Source: Nelumbo lutea (taxonomy: Eukaryota; Streptophyta; Magnoliopsida; Proteales; Nelumbonaceae). Taken from it: 64,000 bases of DNA. The notes beneath the pieces are model-generated. The model was given only the letters and a program-made list of their open reading frames with translations. It made no database searches and was not told the DNA's origin. Of the stretch, positions 23,319 through 34,465 are shown piece after piece (within the stretch, counting starts at the first letter, position 1; every line of letters starts with the position of its first letter). Made by a program: the position numbers and the translations under genes. Location of the stretch: assembly GCA_022828595.1 (NCBI GenBank), contig JAKGHH010000002.1:111674855-111738854 (forward strand). Reading direction: 5' to 3'.

Positions 23319-23887
23319 TAGGGATGCAAACGGATCGGATCAGATTCAAATTATTGATCTGGCACTGTTCATGTCAGATCCGATCTGATCCAAAGATTCG
23401 ATCGGATCTTATAGGACTTGATATGAATTCGAATCCTATCAGATCTTTGGATCTTTGAATCTGATTTGGTCCAACTTGTTTTCTTTAAAAATTAATAAAT
23501 TATTAATAGAAAAAATAAAATATACCAATTTAAATAAAGAAAAAAATATACAAGAATTTTTTAATTATTTTCATCATATATATATATACATGTTTTTTAT
23601 AAAAATAAATAATATAAAAATTTATAAAAATAAAATATAAATAAGATATTTATAAATAAATAAATAACATATATATGTATTATATATATAAATATATTTA
23701 TTTATTTATAAATAAATAACACATTGGATCGGATCTTCTCAGATCAGATAGGGGGTGATCTGAATCTGATATGATTTCTTATTAGATAATAGGATCCAAT
23801 CCAAAGATCTGACTAGGGGTCATCCGAATTAGACCAAATAGAATCGGATATCAAATCAGATCATGATCCAATCCATTTGCATCTCTA
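23319..23887. mobile_element. hAT-type MITE, 569 bp, rich in GGATC motifs
   Basis: The terminal inverted repeats are tagggatgcaaacggatc (left) and tagagatgcaaatggatt (right, reverse complement). Flanking 8-bp sequences ttcttggc (23311-23318) and tccatggc (23888-23895) agree at 6 of 8. Both arms are full of GATC palindromes around an AT-rich core (23460-23720). There is no coding capacity. Confidence 0.72.
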
Positions 23888-24199
23888 TCCATGGCTGCTT
23901 CGAGGTAAGAGATTAGTTATTTGGCTTAGTTGTAGGCAAAGTTCGGGCCAGGTCATAGTCAAAATGATGTTTTGGATTGGTGGCGGATTTGTTCCCATGC
24001 ATTTTTGCCCAAGGATAGTTGCTCACAGGGCTACTACGTGGTTTGGCTTGAGGAAAGACGTGGAAGTGGTCCCTATATGGATTGGGTGGCACTTGCTCTC
24101 CCAAATGGTTGTAGTAGTAAGTGTGGTTGTAGTTAGAGATGGTTTTGGATCTTCTACTTTGTTTGATAGTTGATGGTGGATAGAACAACTGTTGCTGCT

Positions 24200-25165
24200 A
24201 GAATGCTAAGGATGGCTTGATGGACTGCCGCTTCATGTTGGCGTCAAGGTTGGGCTTTGAAATGACTATTTCGGCAGAGAGTGTAGAGGTCTTTTCTACT
24301 ACATTCTTATTGTTGGCTTCAGACAGGTCTTCAACAAGGAAAAGTTGTAGCATTAATACTTGCTTTTTGTGGACTCTAGTGGAAGTCAAGACAGGTACCA
24401 TGCAAGGGGAGCACTCGTCCAATATGCATAATGAGTGGTGCTTCCACTTGCATCTAGAAAGCCATTCCCAAACAAACTTGAAAGGCGTCCAGGGGTACCA
24501 TTCATAAGTCAATTTTTCCTGTCCAAGGCCCAACTTGGAGATCAACCCCATGAGTCGCGCCTTCAATAGCCTTGGCACAATAGTTCACAACCTTGAGCCA
24601 CCCTGTCTCCATGGCAATGTTCAGGTTAAGTCGTCTGGCCTTGGTGACCGAAATGAAGTTGTGGGATGCCCCTATATCAACTAGGGCCTGAGTCGGCTTC
24701 CCACTGAGGAGAATGTCTACATACTTCAGCCCCTTTTGGGCTTTCTTGGGCCATTTGGGATTGGCCCCTTTCTTCACCATAGCATTAAAAAGTTGTAGGG
24801 CACCCACTCTTGATGCCTACACGGACTTCTCCTCATCACTTTGCTCATCATCACTGAGCTAGGAAACAAGGGCATTACTCTTCTTCTTTGTAGGGCAACC
24901 ATTAATATAATGCTTCTCCCCATAGATAAAGCAAGAGCGTGGGAGTCCAGTAGGTCCTGCCTTGTAGTTATGTTGATGACCTTGTTCTTCCTATGGCTTC
25001 TTCCCATAGTCCTATCTTGCTAGTTTGTTGAAGTTATAATTGTCATGAGAAGGGCATGAGTATGATTGGCTTGCTCCCCCACTCAAGTTGAAGGCAAGTG
25101 GGCTGATTGGCTTGGGGGCTTCTTGAATCACTTGTGACAAAAGGGCATACCAGTGCACATGCTCC
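24200..25165 (-). pseudogene. Fragment of another Ty3/gypsy gag-protease region
   Basis: From the right on the minus strand there is a gag tail with a damaged zinc knuckle (CFIYGEKHYINGCP, second Cys lost), then a protease segment at 24502-24807 (QALVDIGASHNFIS; the usual DSG or DTG is DIG here). A linker follows with CILDECSPCMVP, seen at this place in chromovirus-type elements. No LTRs are visible. The 23896-24190 stretch to its left is unassigned. Confidence 0.65.
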
Positions 25166-26271
25166 ATCCAATCATGGTACAATTAAATATTTCATGAGTT
25201 CAAATTTAACTAAGGTGGGAAATGCGTCATTTTACTTTTCACAAACAAATAAGACAACCTCAAATCTAAATCAAAAGCAAACCAAAATTTACGTCCAATT
25301 GCACTCCCATCCATATGCATTTACACCAGTGTGTATAAATTTCCCACGCAAACAAACCATTTGGCTTTAGAGGTGATTCACATTGCAAGGCACTTCAAAG
25401 TTCATAACAGATTATGTTTTTTGCTTCAATTCTTCACCCCTCAAATTGCTTCCTCCTTTATATTGGTTAATATTGGAATTACCACATGTCATCTTCAACC
25501 TTTGGACTCTTCATTCACTGGATCCTACCTATATATATAATAATCTCCTTTTACTGTATTTACTTGACAGATGGAGAGAAATTTTCTCTTCAAAGTTGAA
25601 AAAATATTTGAAGATAAATCCTAAAATCAGGTTAAAAACACCTGTATTTTTGGTCCATGGGATGGGTGCCTTTTATATTGATCTGGACCCTCCAGGATCA
25701 TCCATAAAATTGAAAAAGGAAAAAGCTAAGCTAATAGACTAACCCAATCACCTAAACAAACCCTTTTTAGTTCTGAAAAGTAAATAAATTAAAACGACCT
25801 GTAATTAAATAATTTATCAGTTGGGAGGCCCAGGTTATCAAATCGGATAGAGTTTAGGCTCACTTTGGAAGGAATATAAATACAAATTTGCACTTTCTAT
25901 TATTTTGTATGTATTTGTATTGTATATGTTTGTATTTATATTCTTTTCAATTTGGGGATTAGGCTAATTTTGGAAAGAATATAAAAACAAATATGTATAA
26001 TGCAAATACATAAAATAATACAAAATACAGGGTTTTGCACTCAATATATTTGTATTTGTACTCTTTCTAAGTTGACTCGTTGCCTTTTAATGTTGAATGC
26101 TGAAAAGCATTTATGCATTTTTAGAGGCAATAAGTGTGTTCGGTATTATTTTCTCACTTCAACCTTAAATGTCACATCATCCCCGGTTTTTCATTAACTC
26201 CACTTTTTGTTTTCCAAAAATTATTCCTAAAAGCTTCTTCCTTTCACATATATTATAATTTGAAAATCCTG

Positions 26272-26338
<67 letters not shown>

Positions 26339-27428
26339 GCTTAGTCCCTATTATGTTGTTTGATACATGTTTGAAAAACTGATATGGAGGCTAAACTGAT
26401 TTTGCATTTGGGTGGCGGGTCAAAGGATCAATCGTCCAAGTCAGATGGGTCAAATCGTGACACACACGTGTTTATATAACTATATTTTACATATAATATA
26501 TGTATCATATGGTTAATATTGGGTCTAATTTATATTTATATTTTAATTTTAATTTTTAATTTTTATAAATAAATAAATAAATAAAAAAGTTGAAATTTGA
26601 AATTTTAGATAAAAAAGGGTTTTTTGGCAAAAATTAGAGAGCCAATGAGCCCTTGAAAACATATAGATCATAAAAAGTTATCCAAAATAAAAAGTAAAAA
26701 AAAAAAAAAATCACCCCAATCCAATAACTAAGTACAAAGATCCAATGATAAGGTCAAATGAGTCAGGGCCCAACTGCCCAAGCCGACATATTTCTAATCA
26801 AGTCAAAAGTTTTTGAAGGATTTGTGGACCCAAAAAATAGGCCATGTGATGGTTTTGATGGTTCGACCATCTAGGTCATCCCTCCCCACCTCCCCAAACC
26901 TCCCAATTCGTACATTCACCAAAACCTACAAGAAGTTGGATTTTCAGAACCCAAACCCTCATCACACATGAAAATGTAAAACCCTTTCCACTCATAACTT
27001 CCCTGCATTTTGAAGGTGGGGCAGGTCAAGTATAGAACCTACATCCAATTCTAAGAAATAAATAAACAAAATAATATGAACAAACATCAACATTACAATT
27101 ATTTGATTAAAACATGTAGAAAATACATAATCTATCGATTATCCTTCACATAAGATTCAAAACATTATTAAATTCAGCACATAATACATAAGCACTAAAG
27201 GTTATGTATATCATAATTTAGTTTTAAGCACTAAAGGTATTTTAGTAAATTCAATGCGCATGTCGATATAGGATTGAGTTTAGCCTAATACCGTATCCTA
27301 TCCATACAATGTAGCCTTACATCATTTCAAATCCCAAAACCCATCTCCACCCCAAACAATTTGATAGGGACGTTTGACCAAATATCTTGAAATCCAACAC
27401 AATGGTAACTAAAAAAGGCAAAGCAAAG
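25166..27428. other. AT-rich intergenic stretch, no gene seen
   Basis: It contains an (AAT)n tract and paired TTTGTATTTATATTC / ATAAAAACAAATATG segments near 25860-26060 that suggest a small decayed inverted-repeat element. I could not define ends or a target duplication. Confidence 0.4.
26272..26338. repeat. (AAT)n microsatellite, about 22 units
   Basis: Uninterrupted aat/taa trinucleotides over about 66 bp. Confidence 0.95.
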
Positions 27429-27588
27429 GAGACCGAATCTGCTCCTCACACTTAAGCGCCTCACATGCACATTCATCATGCATTGGGAACATCTCCCATA
27501 CTTATAAGTTATTTTTCATGGGAGATGTTCCCAATGCACGATGAATGTGCATGTGAGGCGCTTAAGTGTGAGGAGCAGATTCCGTTCC
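27429..27588. mobile_element. Fold-back MITE, 160 bp, near-perfect hairpin
   Basis: The arms 27434-27499 and 27518-27583 are complementary with one mismatch in about 65 bp, around an AT-rich loop of about 20 bases. It is flanked by a perfect 9-bp direct repeat aaagcaaag (27420-27428 and 27589-27597), the TSD size of Mutator-like elements. It codes for nothing. Confidence 0.85.
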
Positions 27589-27716
27589 AAAGCAAAGATG
27601 ACAAAAGCCTCATGCCATTGACCCCACAACCATGCTAATTTGAGCATCAACGAACTCAATAAAGAAAACAAAAAACAACATAACCTTTCCTTAAAGACAT
27701 AGGAAAACAAAACAAT

Positions 27717-27898
27717 CATAGTTTTCAAAACTGACCAAGGAGGTTAATCGTTCGCACATTTTGACCATTTTTTATTTTTTATTTTATTTTTATTTTTTTG
27801 TCAGAATGGGCCGACCATTTGATTTGAACGGTCGGACCATTCAACCCAGTAACCAGACCCTGACCGGTTCGATCTCTGGGTCATTTTTAAAAACCATG
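27717..27898. mobile_element. hAT-type MITE of the GGTTTTGAAAACCATG family, 182 bp
   Basis: It starts catagttttcaaaac and ends ttaaaaaccatg. Flanking octamers aaaacaat and aaaacaac match at 7 of 8. It is internally shorter than the other copies. Confidence 0.75.
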
Positions 27899-28704
27899 AA
27901 AACAACTTTACAAGCATAAAAACCACTCCTAAAGAAAACAATAAGCCAACCACATGAACAGAATAAATCGATCACTTACCTTTGATTGAGGATTCTTAAT
28001 CTGAAATAAAAAAATATGAAATGTAAGAAATATTTTTATTAATGATGAAAATGGAATGCTAAATTTAAAACCAATCTATAAATGAAATGATGCCATAGTT
28101 AAATAATAATTTTTTAAAAAAATAGAAAATACAAAGAATCACAAAAATAAAAAAATAGAGAAATTTTTGGGCACATATACATCTTTAATATTATACATTT
28201 ATTATGTTGAACAAAAATAAGTGTTATACATAAGAAATAATTTTATTAATGACAAAAATGTAATACAAAATTTAATGTCAACTTAGAAACCAAACTAATT
28301 TTCCATTTGGGTGGTGGGTTAGTGATTTGATGTCAAATAGATTAAATAGATGATATGGTAGTTAAATATGAAATCTTTAAAAACTAAAAAAAGTACAAGT
28401 AATGAAAATAATATATAAAAATTATGTATTAATTAAGTCAAACAAAAATTAAGTGTGATAAACATAAATGAAATATATAATTTAAAACTGACTGGAAAGC
28501 AAAGATATTTTCTTATCTAGATGGTGAGTCAATGATCCAACTTTTCAAAGAAACTTATGATGTCATAATTGAATAATAAATATTTAAACAAGATAGAAGA
28601 CAGAATTTTGTGAAAAAACATTTGGAAACATTTCTAATGTTTTATATTCATCATATTAAATAAAAATAATTTTTACTTATGACAGAAATGGAATATAAAT
28701 TTTA

Positions 28705-28736
<32 letters not shown>

Positions 28737-28911
28737 TAAAATTTCTATATGCAACACACATGCACTTTTACTATAAGAATTTAAGCTTATTTTTAATTAT
28801 ATTATTACTTTTTCTAATTTTCAATTTCTATCTTAACTATGACATATCTAAAACTTGAGTAATTAATATGAAAAAAAATCCCTCATGTGCTTAATTACTA
28901 GTATAATAAAA

Positions 28912-29057
28912 AAAGACCAAAAACCATTGTCTAATAAGAAGGTCATTGACCAAATCAATATATTTTGGCCAAAAAGCAGCTTTAGAGTCTGATTACCTGA
29001 CCGGTTCCTGGGTTTTCCAGTCCAGCCATCCATTATGATCCGATTTTGAAAACCATG
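28912..29057. mobile_element. 5'-truncated copy of the same hAT MITE family
   Basis: The right half matches the other copies (gattacctgaccggttcc ... gattttgaaaaccatg). The left end is missing, so no TSD can be tested. Confidence 0.65.
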
Positions 29058-29593
29058 GAACCAGTTACTGTGGTTGTATTGGCATTTCATTGGGAGTATG
29101 AGTAGTGAGTAGATTCGACTTATTTTGTTTGGGGAAATATTCCCACTGTAATGTAAGCTGTAGTGCCCTGTGGGTAGGTGGAGATGACTTTGGCATTGGC
29201 TGTTTGAAAATGAGAGCCTTTAAACATGACACTTGTAGTTAATTCAAGTCCTCATTTGTCTTCTCAATTAAAAGAATGTTTATTGTAAATACTATTTTAC
29301 CCAAATTCATGATTAGATGTTATTCTAAACAGCCTTTGCACATGACACATTACCTAATTCAGGTCCTTATTTGTCTTCTCAATTAAAAGAATGTTTATTG
29401 CAAATAGTATTTTACCCAGACTCATGATTAGATGTCATTCTAAGCAGGCTACCAAAATAGCCCAGGCTGTTTTGCAACTTTTTTTTCCGGACAGCTCCAA
29501 CCCACATGTTAATTAGTAAGTAGACACCCACTTGGGTCATGGGTGTTAAGTTAATTGGTTTTGGTCCTACCCATTTGACCTTCTTTTTTTAAG

Positions 29594-29892
29594 CAAGGTT
29601 TTCAAATCCGAATCAGACAACGAACCAATCAGGGGTCTGGTTCCCAGGTCGAATAGTTTGGTCGTTCGAATCAAATGGATGGCCTGTTTTGACAAAAAAT
29701 TAAAAAATTAAAAATAAATAAATAAACAGTCAAAACCGTTGAATGGTTTGAACACCCAAATCAGTGGTTTGCTGACCAAATCAACGGTTTTTGACAAAAT
29801 AATGGTTTTAGGATAAAACGGAATCGATCACCTGACCAATTCCTGATTTTTCCTATCCAACTGTACGGTCCGGTCCGGTTTTGAAAACCATG
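29594..29892. mobile_element. hAT-type MITE, 299 bp, at the sulfotransferase promoter
   Basis: The ends are caaggttttcaaatcc and ggttttgaaaaccatg (inverted repeats), with a perfect 8-bp TSD tttttaag at 29586-29593 and 29893-29900. The right TSD copy touches the TATA motif at 29901. Confidence 0.88.
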
Positions 29893-29900
29893 TTTTTAAG

Positions 29901-29910
29901 TATAAATAAA
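29901..29910 (+). promoter_or_regulatory. TATA box of the sulfotransferase pseudogene
   Basis: tataaataaa, 129 bp before the ATG at 30030, starting on the base after the MITE target duplication. Confidence 0.55.
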
Positions 29911-30029
29911 AGATGAGAAACCTGAATGTGTGTGTGTAAATTGCATTGCTTGAAGCTTAACATTGAGAGATAGGGATAGAGAATTCCTCTAGCATTGCAA
30001 GCCCATGCAGCCCACGATCCCTCAACTAT

Positions 30030-31003
30030 ATGGCTAATTTATTAGCTCAACTTCCAAAGGTAAAGTTTTGGGGATGTTTTGACCTCCATCAATGGGAAGG
30101 CCACCGGTACCTCCCTTCCTATCTTGAGGCTGTCATGGCCTTCAGATCACACTTCCGAGTACAAGACGGTGATATAATCCTAGCTTCTCCAATAAAAACA
30201 GGAACGACCTGGCTCAAGGCCCTAGTTTGGTGTATCCTGAACTGCAGTACCCACAAGAAAGATGGCAAGGGCTATGTCATCAATGATGATGGTGATGGTG
30301 ATGAGGATGAACCTTTGATAACAAACTCTCCTCATGCCCTTGTTCAGAGCTTTGAGACCCAGATCTACAATGACAATCCCACCCAGATCTCTCAGGTATC
30401 CCCTCCCCCTCTCCCAGACTTTTCCATACTCACATGCCTTATAAATCACTACCACCATGCATCAAAAACTCTGCCTCCTGTAGGATTGTTTATGTGACTG
30501 GGAACCCCAGAGACACATTCATCTCGCTTTGGTATTTTCTTAATGAGATTCATAAGACGAGTGAAGAACAAGGTTCACATCCAATGGAGGAATTATTCGG
30601 TGACTTCTGCGATGGGGTTTATCCTATGGGCCCCTTCTTTGACAACGTTGTTGGCTACGGGAAGAGAGCCTAAGACAGCCTGAAAAGATATTGTTCCCCA
30701 GGTACGATCGAGGACATGAGAGGTGATCCAAGGCAACAGGTGATGAAGATAGCTTCCTTTCTTGGGAGGCCTCTTCTCAACGAGCAAGAGGCCGACAAGG
30801 TGGTGCAGAAATGCAGCTTGGAGAGGCTTAAAAATCTGGAGGTGAACAAAAATGACAGGGATGCTTGGAGTGGAATCGGCAACAGTGTGTTTTTCAGGTC
30901 TGGGAATGTTGGAGACTGGAAGACACACTTGACACCAGAGATGACTGAGCGACTCGACCAGATTTCTCGCTTCAAGCTACAGGGTTCTGGTTTGCATCTC
31001 TAG
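30030..31003 (+). pseudogene. Cytosolic sulfotransferase (SOT/SULT family) pseudogene
   Basis: Plant soluble sulfotransferases move a sulfonate from PAPS to hydroxyl groups of flavonoids, hormones and similar small molecules. The family signatures are present in order. The PAPS 5'-phosphosulfate loop PIKTGTTWLKAL is at residues 54-65. A catalytic-His segment reads THMPYKSLP. The 3'-phosphate site is CRIVYVTGNPRDTFISLW, and the C-terminal motif is GNVGDWKTHLTPEM. The length and single-exon form suit the family. The gene is broken by a frame change near 30395, a stop in place of a sense codon at 30671-30673, and further frame changes at about 30685-30720 where the substrate-loop region should be. 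The three open pieces are 30030-30400, 30401-30670 and 30716-31003. Substrate cannot be inferred. Confidence 0.88.
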
Positions 31004-32172
31004 CTAGCTTCTTCTAAATGCAATTCCGACCGACCTACCGACCAACAGATGCGTCTACAGATCAAACCTCTTGCTCTGATTACCCATCAAATAAGCTCAC
31101 ACCAGTTGCTTAGTTGTTGTTTACTGTTAAACTTTTCATCTTTAACTTATGAGAGATGAAGTAGCTATTTGATGAAATCATTGGTACCTACAGCTATATA
31201 TTGTTGGGGAACCTAGTTAGTAGTCATAAAAGGAAAGATTGATGCTCTCATGCATTTTATTTCAAAACGTTGAGGTAGCTAGGTTTCTGTCCGGTGAAAA
31301 GACAGAGGAGGTTTATAGGACATGGAAGGATTTTGGAGTGCAGATTTCCTTTCCTTCTCACAGCATGTTGCATGGAATATCTTTCTTGCTGTGGGGAGAA
31401 ATGTTACCAATGCAAGGCTGCAAGTGCTGTGAGGTGGGGGTGAGGAGGATTGAGGAGAAAAAAATCTGGATTCAGATTTTTATACCCAATTCTTTAAGGT
31501 TTTGTTTGTTTTGCAGGTAAGTTGGTCAGCTCAAGAATTGACCAGTTCACCTCCATTAAATTACTGAAGTTTGTAAAAAAGAATGTCTCCCACTAAATTA
31601 CTGAAGTTTGCTTTAACCATAACTTTTCCTTTTGACCAAATGATAAAACTAGAGATATAAGATTACAATTACCCCTTAAATTAAATGCAGTTTCACAAAT
31701 AACTCACCTCAAAGCTTGGGTTTTAAAAGTAGATGGTAATAACTAATTCTCAAGTATCAAAGTTCTTCAATCCAACAGTTTTCTAGTTACTTTAGTCCTC
31801 TAGCTAACTTGATCATTTAACTACCCTTACCCTAATTCCCTGTTGCACCTTTCACTTTCCAATTTATGTTAATCAACTGAGCTTTTCCTGTAAGGTGTTG
31901 AGTCCGTGGACCTGGTGGCAACTCTCCAAAAAGAATAAAAAAAATTTAATATATAACATTAATACATTATTCTCAAAAGTAATTGGTTTAGATATTAATT
32001 AGAGAATGTTATTAGTCATCAAGTTGGGTGCCATTAATTACCCTAATCTGTGTTAGATATGAAGAAACTCATTTTACAATGCCAAAACAAAACAACATTT
32101 CCAAAGAAAATTAAATGAAAATAAAAATGGAAAACCAACAAAATAAAGGCTAGTCCCTATTAAAGAATATAT
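31004..32172. other. Intergenic stretch downstream of the sulfotransferase pseudogene
   Basis: No coding pattern is supported; the 93-codon frame at 31239-31520 has no recognisable motif. The sequence is AT-rich. Confidence 0.4.
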
Positions 32173-32385
32173 TGAACCATGGTTCAAAGTATCTGCAAAG
32201 GTGTATCGGTACTTAAAAACACACAGAAGTGCACTTTTATTTAGTTTTTTCTTTTCAAATTTTGGTTTTTGGGAAGCTAAAAGTGGGTTTTTTTTTATTA
32301 AAGGGTGGGGACAGTTGTTTCGGGACCCAAAAGATATGATACAATACGCCCAATACGAGGAGTATCATATCGATTTTTAGAACCT
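32173..32385. repeat. Small decayed element related to the MULE family at 1086
   Basis: The left end ggttcaaagtatctgc and right end (reverse complement) ggttctaaaaatcgatatga are inverted repeats with the GTATC/GATAC-rich character of the MULE copies at 1086 and 55791. I saw no TSD. Confidence 0.45.
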
Positions 32386-32899
32386 AGCATTGAACCCACA
32401 ATCATATTAACCTCTGCACCAACTAAGCATCTAATTCATTGAAAAAAAAAACAACAAAACCTGCTGTCCAAGTGTCAACATAAATTTCGTATATTGAATC
32501 ACATAAAGATGGAGATAAATTACAAAATAAATTTGTATCAAAAAAAAAAACTACGATGGGATAAAACTCTCTTGATTCTACTTAATTACATGAACAACCT
32601 CTAATTAAGGATCGTAAAAAATCACTAGTAATGTTGATGAACCTCCAACGAAACCTTCTATATGATAAGAGAATTTTTTTATTATTATTAGAACATCTTA
32701 ACTTACACTCTTTTATATTGATGGATTCTAGAATCACCTTGAAATATTTCAAGTTATCCGTCACAAATTTGAATTGACTGTTATGATTGTTAGAAATTTG
32801 AATTGTTTCTTCATCATACCTAATCACATTTTGACCATAAGATGGGAAAAACGAAAATTAACAATCAAAATTAAGCCTCCTATCATAATACCCGATGCT

Positions 32900-33152
32900 C
32901 ATAGTTGAATAAAACTGTTCGGCCCAGAAATCGTCCAGACAACCGGTTCCATTTCATCATTAACCCGTTCCTTAGCCAAAAACTACATCGACCTATTCGA
33001 CCCAAACAACAGTTTTTTGCTATTTTTTATTTTAATTATTTTTTATATTTTAAATTGAAACAGATTATCCATTCGAAACAGACAGTCGAACCACTGACCC
33101 AGAAACCATTGGCCAAAGCATTTCCAGTTCCAGGTCGGTTTTTAAAATATTG
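32900..33152. mobile_element. Decayed copy of the GGTTTTGAAAACCATG hAT MITE family
   Basis: The interior (gacaaccggttcc, gaaccactgacccagaaacc, ccaggtcggttttt) matches the other copies. The ends are degenerate and the flanking octamers do not match. Confidence 0.6.
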
Positions 33153-33551
33153 AATAACATTATTATACAGATTATCTTTCATGGAACTACTTAAACCAAG
33201 ACATGTAGACCAAAGTCGTTTCGGTTTTGGTAGATACTCGAAGATATGAATGGTGGTTTTGGTTTTCTTTCTATTGCCGTGCTGATTCAACTGTAACATG
33301 TAAGATTTTAAGGTAGCCACTTGATTCCACAGAAAGTCAGAATACAAAGCAATTAATGAGATGAAAATACATCTTGAGATATATTGGCCGCTATACATGA
33401 GATGCATCAGAGAAATTTTGCCACCAAAAGTTAGATGCTTGTATTTGGATTTTTTAGCAGAGTGAATTTTTCAACGCAATTTTGATGAACACGACATTAA
33501 TATGTACAAATGACTGATACATACGTAGATCACAAGCATGGCTAATATCTG

Positions 33552-34420
33552 TCATGGAGCAGAAGACGGCTTTGCTAAATATTGGCGCCACACATCTGGG
33601 GTCCCTTTCTTCATCCTCAACATTTTTATAGCTGTTGTTGTCAGGGGTATAGCAAGAATATCAAACTCCTTTGGGGCCTGCAAAATCAACAATCAGCGTT
33701 GCTCCCATCAGTGGAAATCTAAAAGAAGTTTTGTCTGTCATAATCGAAACAATGGCATAAATAAAGATAGTTAGTACATACCTTTGGAGCCTTGATCAGC
33801 TTCATATTTGCTTCCTCTAAAGTTTTCTGACCTTTTCTCGAATTGCATCTTGCACAAGCTGTAACCTGGAATAAGTAATACTCAATTACCACCATCCTAT
33901 TCTGTGAAGGAAGTGTTTGGGAGGAAAATCAATGACATGCAAAATTGAAAGGACTATGGTGTACCGTGTTCATGCTTTAAGTACACTTGAAATTATTAAG
34001 TGTTATATTTTAAGTAATTTTTTCGAGGAAATATTCAAAATGGATGAATCAGCCTCTCTTATTTTGTCTTCTTTTCCTTTTACGAGTATTTAGTTTTCCT
34101 AGTGACTTAACCCTTGAGTATGGTAGTAGGCTTCTCACACTCCAGGGGTCCAGGGTAAAACCATGGGCTGGCAAAAGTGAGAACGCAAGTTCGAGTCTGA
34201 GAGCAGCCACTTTGTGCAAAACATGCCAAAGGTTAAGACCATATCTGTAAAGACTACTGGAACAGGCCAACAGAAAGCAGTTAATCAGTTTTACAAGAGG
34301 AGGCCATGTCAGCACAACTAATCGTCCACTTGCAACAGTTCTAACAGAAAGAAATCAAAGATTGTAAACAGTACAAGTAGTGAAACACAAAGAGAAATAA
34401 GACAGTAATTCTTTCGGCAT

Positions 34421-34465
<45 letters not shown>

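Noticed and set aside
27429..27588. Transcription terminator hairpin
   Set aside because: The stem is far too long and is bounded by a 9-bp target duplication; it is a transposable element.
30030..30497. Intact 155-residue protein-coding gene
   Set aside because: It ends in a wrong-frame tail. The sulfotransferase signatures continue in other frames to 31003, so it is the first third of a broken gene.
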